A DNA stretch of 64,000 nucleotides, taken from NCBI RefSeq assembly GCF_002261355.1, contig NZ_NEVU01000001.1:806001-870000 (forward strand), read 5' to 3'. Origin of the DNA: Bordetella genomosp. 12 (lineage in GTDB: Bacteria > Pseudomonadota > Gammaproteobacteria > Burkholderiales > Burkholderiaceae_B). Position numbers and translations under genes: made by a program. This document shows, in pieces, positions 60,259 through 64,000 of the stretch; the first letter of the stretch is position 1; each line of letters opens with the position of its first letter. The notes under the pieces are model-generated. The model was not told the DNA's origin, searched no databases, and saw only the letters and a program-made list of their open reading frames with translations.

Positions 60259-60269
60259 GACCATTGATT
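60259..60269. promoter_or_regulatory. GntR operator candidate, second GACCATTGA copy
   Basis: GACCATTGATT lies in the short divergent region between the GntR gene and the hydratase gene and matches 10 of 11 bases of GACCATTGACT at 56806-56816. Read on the other strand it gives TCAATGGTC, close to TCAATGGTT at 41671-41679. Autoregulation and control of both neighbouring operons is inferred. Confidence 0.5.
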
Positions 60270-60304
60270 CAACGATAGTAACACCCACCAATCAGGAGAC
60301 AGCG

Positions 60305-61105
60305 ATGGAAAACGGACAGGCGGCAGCGCCGCAACCGTGCGTGCAGTACCGGATCGAGGGCAGTGTGGCGATCATCCAGTTGAACCGGCCCGAGCGGATG
60401 AATGCCCTGACGGTCGAGATGCGCGAGACGCTGGCCGAATTGTGCGGCCAGGCCAACCGCGACCGCGCGGTGCGAGCGGTGGTGCTGTGCGCGGCCGGCC
60501 GGGCTTTCTGCGCCAGCGGCGATGTGTCGAACATGCGCGAATTCAATGTCGACTCCGCGCGCGAGCGTCTGCAACGGGCGCACCGGATGATCCGCGCGCT
60601 GGCCGACATCGATAAGCCGGTCATCGCTGCGGTGCAGGGGGCGGTGGCCGGAATCGGATGGAGCATGGCGCTGGCCTGCGACCTGATCTATGCCGCCGAC
60701 ACGGCATATTTTTCGCAGGTGTTCAAGAACGTCGGGCTGGCGCCCGATGGCGGCGCCCTGCATTTTCTGGCGCAGAACATCGGCCTGCTGCGCGCCAAGG
60801 AGCTGGTGCTGTCGGGCCGCCGCCTGGGCGCGGAGGAAGCCTGCCAGATGGGCCTGGTGACCAGGGTGGTCGGGGCCGATCGGCTTCAGGACGAGGCCCT
60901 GGCCATGGCGGCCACTCTGGCCGAGGGACCGACGCTGGCCTACGGGTTCGGCAAGCGGATGTTCCGGCAGGTCTATGCCCCCGCCCTGGAAACCTATCTC
61001 GATGTCGAGAACTGGGCCCAGACGGCGGCGATCATGAGCGAGGACCACCAGGAAGGGGTGGACGCCTTTTTGAGCAAACGTGCGCCGGTCTTCAAGGGCC
61101 GCTGA
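60305..61105 (+). CDS. Enoyl-CoA hydratase/isomerase family protein
   Basis: A 266-residue crotonase-fold enzyme: GRAFCASGDVSNMREF and VQGAVAGIGWSMALACDLIYAAD are the oxyanion-hole segments, followed by FKNVGLAPDGGALHFL. The aspartate-glycine-glycine pattern (APDGG) in place of EG-type residues is common in isomerase-like members such as PaaG. ATG 60305 has CAGGAGAC upstream. It is co-transcribed with a TTT receptor 13 bases downstream. Confidence 0.9.
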   Translation: MENGQAAAPQPCVQYRIEGSVAIIQLNRPERMNALTVEMRETLAELCGQANRDRAVRAVVLCAAGRAFCASGDVSNMREFNVDSARERLQRAHRMIRALADIDKPVIAAVQGAVAGIGWSMALACDLIYAADTAYFSQVFKNVGLAPDGGALHFLAQNIGLLRAKELVLSGRRLGAEEACQMGLVTRVVGADRLQDEALAMAATLAEGPTLAYGFGKRMFRQVYAPALETYLDVENWAQTAAIMSEDHQEGVDAFLSKRAPVFKGR

Positions 61106-61118
61106 TCAGGAGATCATC

Positions 61119-62090
61119 ATGTCGAGAGCTTGGTTGTGTCGTGCCCTGGCTTGTCTGCTGCTGCCTTTGCTGGCCGCGCCGCCGGCGCTGGCGGGCGCCT
61201 ATCCCGAACGCCCGGTGCGTTTGCTCGTGGGTTATGGCCCCGGCGGGGGCACCGATCTGATCGCGCGTCTGGTGGCGACGCATATTTCTCAGGAGCTGGG
61301 CCAGCCCGTGGTCGTGGAAAACAAGCCCGGCGCGGCCGGCAATATCGCCACCGACCAGACCGCGCGCGCCGCGCCGGATGGCTATACCCTGCTGCTGGCG
61401 GCCAACACCGTCACGATCAACCCGCACATGTACCGCGACATCGCGACCGATCTGGCGCGTGATATGCGGGGGGTGGGCATCGTGGCGACTTCTCCCATCG
61501 TGCTGGTCTCGGGCGCGGCGTCGCCCTTCAAAGGGCTGGAGGGTCTGCTCGCCTACGCCAAAAGCAACCCGGGCAAGGTCAGCTACGGCACGCCCGGCGT
61601 CGGCACGCCGCAGCATCTGGCGGTCGAGCTGCTGATGCATATGACGGGCACCAAGATGACGCATGTTCCGTACAAGGGATCCAGCCAGTCGCTGTCGGAC
61701 CTGCTGGCCGGGCATATTTCCCTGGTGTCGGCGGCGATCAATTCCGCGCAGCCCTTCATCGAGGCCGGCAAGCTGCAAGGCGTGGCCGTCGCCGACGCCC
61801 AGCGCGTGGCGGCCCTGTCTGGCGTGCCCGCCATCGCCGAGATCGTGCCCGGCTACGAAGTGCGGATCTGGTACGGCGTGATGGCGCCGGCGAAGACGCC
61901 GGATGCCGTGGTGACGCGCTTGAACGAGGCGCTGGCCGCCGCCGCCAAACATCCGGAGATGCAGGCGCGCATGCGCGAGATGGGCTATGAACTGGCCTTG
62001 AACAGCCCCGCGGCCATGGATGCCGAAGTTCGCGACGACCTGCAGCGATGGGGCGCCGTCATCAAGGCGGCGGGGCTGAGCCCCAATTAG
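61119..62090 (+). CDS. TTT-family (Bug) solute-binding receptor
   Basis: A 323-residue periplasmic receptor. The signal peptide ends at PPALAGA; the mature part starts YPERPVRLLVGYGPGGGTDLIAR with the canonical GGGTD loop, then VVENKPGAAGNIATDQTA and HVPYKGSSQSLSDLLAG. AGGAGA precedes ATG 61119. It follows the enoyl-CoA hydratase gene and is the fourth such receptor in the window. The ligand is presumably the acid whose CoA ester the hydratase processes. Confidence 0.93.
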   Translation: MSRAWLCRALACLLLPLLAAPPALAGAYPERPVRLLVGYGPGGGTDLIARLVATHISQELGQPVVVENKPGAAGNIATDQTARAAPDGYTLLLAANTVTINPHMYRDIATDLARDMRGVGIVATSPIVLVSGAASPFKGLEGLLAYAKSNPGKVSYGTPGVGTPQHLAVELLMHMTGTKMTHVPYKGSSQSLSDLLAGHISLVSAAINSAQPFIEAGKLQGVAVADAQRVAALSGVPAIAEIVPGYEVRIWYGVMAPAKTPDAVVTRLNEALAAAAKHPEMQARMREMGYELALNSPAAMDAEVRDDLQRWGAVIKAAGLSPN

Positions 62091-62091
62091 T

Positions 62092-62130
62092 GCCGGCGCG
62101 GGCGGCGGCGGGCCGCTGCCCGCGCGCCGG
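62092..62130. terminator. GC-rich inverted repeat between convergent genes
   Basis: GCCGGCGCGGGC (62092-62103) pairs with GCCCGCGCGCCGG (62118-62130) with a two-base bulge. It fills most of the 46-base gap between the TTT receptor stop and the convergent deacetylase stop, a position fitting a bidirectional terminator. No T run is present. Confidence 0.45.
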
Positions 62131-62136
62131 GCGCGC

Positions 62137-63033
62137 TCAGGCGGCGTGCGCCTTGACGTGGCGCACGACCTCGGCGTGGGTGGCGACCCAGGCGCCTTTG
62201 GCGCGCGCGGCCTTGAGGATTTCTTCGAGGATCCAGATCCGCGAGCGCGCGGTGATGACGTGCGGATGCATGGTCAGCTGGAACAGACCGCCGTCCTGCT
62301 CGGCGCCCTCGAGCTCGCGCATGAAGATGTCGAGCACGGCCTGCGGCGGGGTATAGGGCCGCAGGGACTGGAAGCGATGCATGATGAAGTAGACGGCATC
62401 GTCCCGGATCCATTCGACCGGCAGCTCCACCACGCCCGAGGGCTGGCCGTCGAGCAGCAGTTCATAGCAGTCTTCGTCGGCCATGAGGGAGGAGTCGTAC
62501 TCCAGGCCCATTTCGACCGCGATGCGCAGCGTGTGGGGGCTGAAGTCCCAGGAGGGGGTGCGCATGCCGACCGGCCGCACTTTGGTGATGCGCTCGAGCG
62601 CATCCGACGAGCGCAGCAGCAGGTCGCGCTCGGCTTCGTAGGGCAGCACGGAATTCAGCTCGTGAATCCAGCCGTGCAGGCCGATCTCGTGGCCGGCGTC
62701 GATGAGGCGTTGCTGCTCTTCGGGGTAGGTCAGAGCGGCGACGGCGGGGACGTAGAAACTGGCGCGCGCGTCGTAGCGCTGCAGCAGGCGTTCCAGACGG
62801 GGCACGCCGACGCGGGCGCCATACTGGCCCCAGCTCATGCGGCCGATGGATTTGCCGCCTTCGCGCAGCTCGTTGGTCTCGTGGTCGCTGTCAAAGGACA
62901 GGGCGACCGCGAAGGGCGCGCCGCCGGGCCAGGAAGCGGGGCGCAGGCTGCGGCCGGCCCGGACGTGATTGATGGTGTTGCGCCAGGTCTCGTCGGGCCA
63001 TTGCCAGGGTTCGAGGGGGGAGTTGCTGTCCAT
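62137..63033 (-). CDS. Polysaccharide deacetylase-family hydrolase (PuuE-like)
   Basis: A 298-residue NodB-fold hydrolase. The metal site is D-D in LSFDSDHET (about 46-54) plus the H-x3-H of GHEIGLHGWIHE (about 114-125), with VGMRTPSWDFSPHT and a late LTMHPHVITAR. It resembles the PuuE/allantoinase-like and peptidoglycan-deacetylase-like group acting on small amides or imides rather than secreted polymer deacetylases, since no signal peptide is present. It is 23 bases downstream of an SDR gene. The substrate is probably a small amide or N-acyl compound. Confidence 0.88.
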   Translation of the reverse strand: MDSNSPLEPWQWPDETWRNTINHVRAGRSLRPASWPGGAPFAVALSFDSDHETNELREGGKSIGRMSWGQYGARVGVPRLERLLQRYDARASFYVPAVAALTYPEEQQRLIDAGHEIGLHGWIHELNSVLPYEAERDLLLRSSDALERITKVRPVGMRTPSWDFSPHTLRIAVEMGLEYDSSLMADEDCYELLLDGQPSGVVELPVEWIRDDAVYFIMHRFQSLRPYTPPQAVLDIFMRELEGAEQDGGLFQLTMHPHVITARSRIWILEEILKAARAKGAWVATHAEVVRHVKAHAA

Positions 63034-63056
63034 GGATGCTCCGGGGTCTGGATGCG

Positions 63057-63800
63057 TTATTTGCCGCCGTCAACGGACAGAATCTGGCCGTTGATCATGG
63101 CGGAGAGGTCAGAGGCCAGCCACAAGGTGGCGTTGGCGATGTCGGCGGGGGTGGCGAGCTTGCGCAGCGCGATGCCGCGCAGCAAGGCGGCCTGCCCGTC
63201 GGCGCCCATGGCATCCCATTGCCGCTGCGTGGCGGCGTTGGTGATGACAAAGCCCGGCGCCACGGCATTGACGCGCACGCCATGCGGGCCGAGCTCATGG
63301 GCCAGTTGGCGCGTCAGGCCCAGCACGGCGTGTTTGGCCGAGCAATAGGCTTGCACGCCGGTCAGGGAGGCTTGCAGCGCCGCGCCGGAGCTGATGTTGA
63401 CGATGACGCCGCGTCCGGCGGCCTTCATGGCCGCGGCCACGGCGCGGCTCACGGCAAAGGCGGCCCCCAGGTTGATGTCGATGATGGTGTCCCATTGCGC
63501 ATCGCTGACCGCTTCGATGGGTTGCGGCGCCTGGCCCGCCACCCCGCCGGCGTTATTGATCAGGATGTCGACGGCGCCGCCGTTCTCCACGCCGGCGATC
63601 CAGTCGGCCGCGGCGCGGCGGTCACGCAGGTCGACGATTCGGGTGCGGATGTCGTGCTGCGGGTCGAATGCCATGGGGTTGATGTCGCAGGCATGCACCT
63701 GCGCGCCCAGTCGCGCGAAAGCCTCGGCGATCTCCTTGCCAAAGCCCAGCGCGGCGCCGGTGACGGCGACGGTGCGGCCCGTGAAGTCCAGTGTGCTCAT
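63057..63800 (-). CDS. Short-chain dehydrogenase/reductase
   Basis: A 247-residue SDR. The cofactor motif is TGAALGFGKEIA (GxxxGxG), with NNAGG near 88, catalytic serine in VNISSGAALQAS and Y-x3-K in YCSAKHAVLG. The first glycine loop reads GAALGFG, a frequent variant. The start overlaps the stop of the upstream ketopantoate reductase-like gene (ATGA at 63797-63800), so the two are coupled. Confidence 0.91.
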   Translation of the reverse strand: MSTLDFTGRTVAVTGAALGFGKEIAEAFARLGAQVHACDINPMAFDPQHDIRTRIVDLRDRRAAADWIAGVENGGAVDILINNAGGVAGQAPQPIEAVSDAQWDTIIDINLGAAFAVSRAVAAAMKAAGRGVIVNISSGAALQASLTGVQAYCSAKHAVLGLTRQLAHELGPHGVRVNAVAPGFVITNAATQRQWDAMGADGQAALLRGIALRKLATPADIANATLWLASDLSAMINGQILSVDGGK

Positions 63801-64000
63801 GCCGGCACCAGTTCGAGGAGGTTGTCATCCGTCTGGGCGCGCTTGCCTTGTTCGATCTCGCCGATCATGGCGACGAGCTGGCTCAGGATGGGGCAGGGCT
63901 TGCCATGCTGGCGGCCGACGGTGACGACCACGGCGATCATGTCCACTTCGGTCTTGCGTTTGCGGATCGCCAGGTCGCGCCAGACGCCGGAATGGGTCTT
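63797..64000 (-). CDS. C-terminal part of a ketopantoate reductase (PanE/ApbA) family protein
   Basis: Only the last 67 residues are in the window; the gene continues past the right edge. The segment reads KTHSGVWRDLAIRKRKTEVD, then VGRQHGKPCPILSQL and IGEIEQGKR. This matches the C-terminal all-helical domain of the 2-dehydropantoate 2-reductase family (K-x-S-x-x-x-D, KTE-D, and the closing I-x-x-IE-G-R). Family members include true PanE and many catabolic NADP-dependent hydroxyacid dehydrogenases. With an SDR and a deacetylase downstream, a catabolic role is as likely as pantothenate synthesis. Confidence 0.8.
   Translation of the reverse strand, partial: KTHSGVWRDLAIRKRKTEVDMIAVVVTVGRQHGKPCPILSQLVAMIGEIEQGKRAQTDDNLLELVPA

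Overview
The window is 64 kb of high-GC, gene-dense DNA whose content points to a betaproteobacterium of the Alcaligenaceae (Bordetella/Achromobacter type). The signs are four tripartite tricarboxylate (TTT/Bug) solute receptors, many small catabolic operons with ATGA start-stop overlaps, FecI/FecR/TonB-receptor cassettes and a Bordetella-like major subunit-chaperone-usher-adhesin fimbrial operon. This placement is inference from gene families. No tRNA, rRNA, CRISPR array or intact insertion sequence was found.

Region 1 (1-2.7 kb) looks like the edge of a lower-GC defence island. It holds the tail of an upstream gene, a DUF4276/TOPRIM-like protein translationally coupled to it, decayed small genes including the N-terminal piece of a GIY-YIG nuclease family protein, and an intact SRA-HNH modification-dependent endonuclease. 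Region 2 (2.7-13.1 kb) is an eleven-gene minus-strand operon for an aromatic acid: fumarylacetoacetase-family hydrolase, ornithine cyclodeaminase-family protein, bicupin ring-cleavage enzyme, three-component Rieske oxygenase of the salicylate 5-hydroxylase type, SnoaL-like protein, HpaH, HpaI and a TTT receptor. A divergent GntR regulator shares with it a control region carrying three identical TTGCATGCAA palindromes 51-52 bp apart. Region 3 (13.3-22.0 kb) holds two tandem iron-type cell-surface signalling cassettes (sigma factor, anti-sigma, TonB receptor), each preceded by a Fur-like site.

Region 4 (22.2-37.3 kb) is a signalling-adhesion locus: two paralogous NarL-type response regulators, a c-di-GMP phosphodiesterase with a degenerate receiver, two hybrid histidine kinases with C-terminal Hpt domains, then a complete chaperone-usher fimbrial operon. 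It resembles the Roc/Sad systems that control Cup fimbriae in Pseudomonas, but with a different composition.

Region 5 (37.3-64 kb) is a patchwork of CoA-linked catabolic operons: Liv-type ABC transporter (LivM, LivH, LivF, LivG), CitE-like lyase, acyl-CoA dehydrogenase, enoyl-CoA hydratases, two CaiB/BaiF CoA-transferases, a beta-keto acid cleavage enzyme, an amidohydrolase, AtuA-type proteins, alcohol and aldehyde dehydrogenases, SDRs, two LivK-like receptors and three TTT receptors. Two paralogous FadR-type GntR regulators probably govern it through AT-rich sites sharing a TCAATGG core in four intergenic regions.
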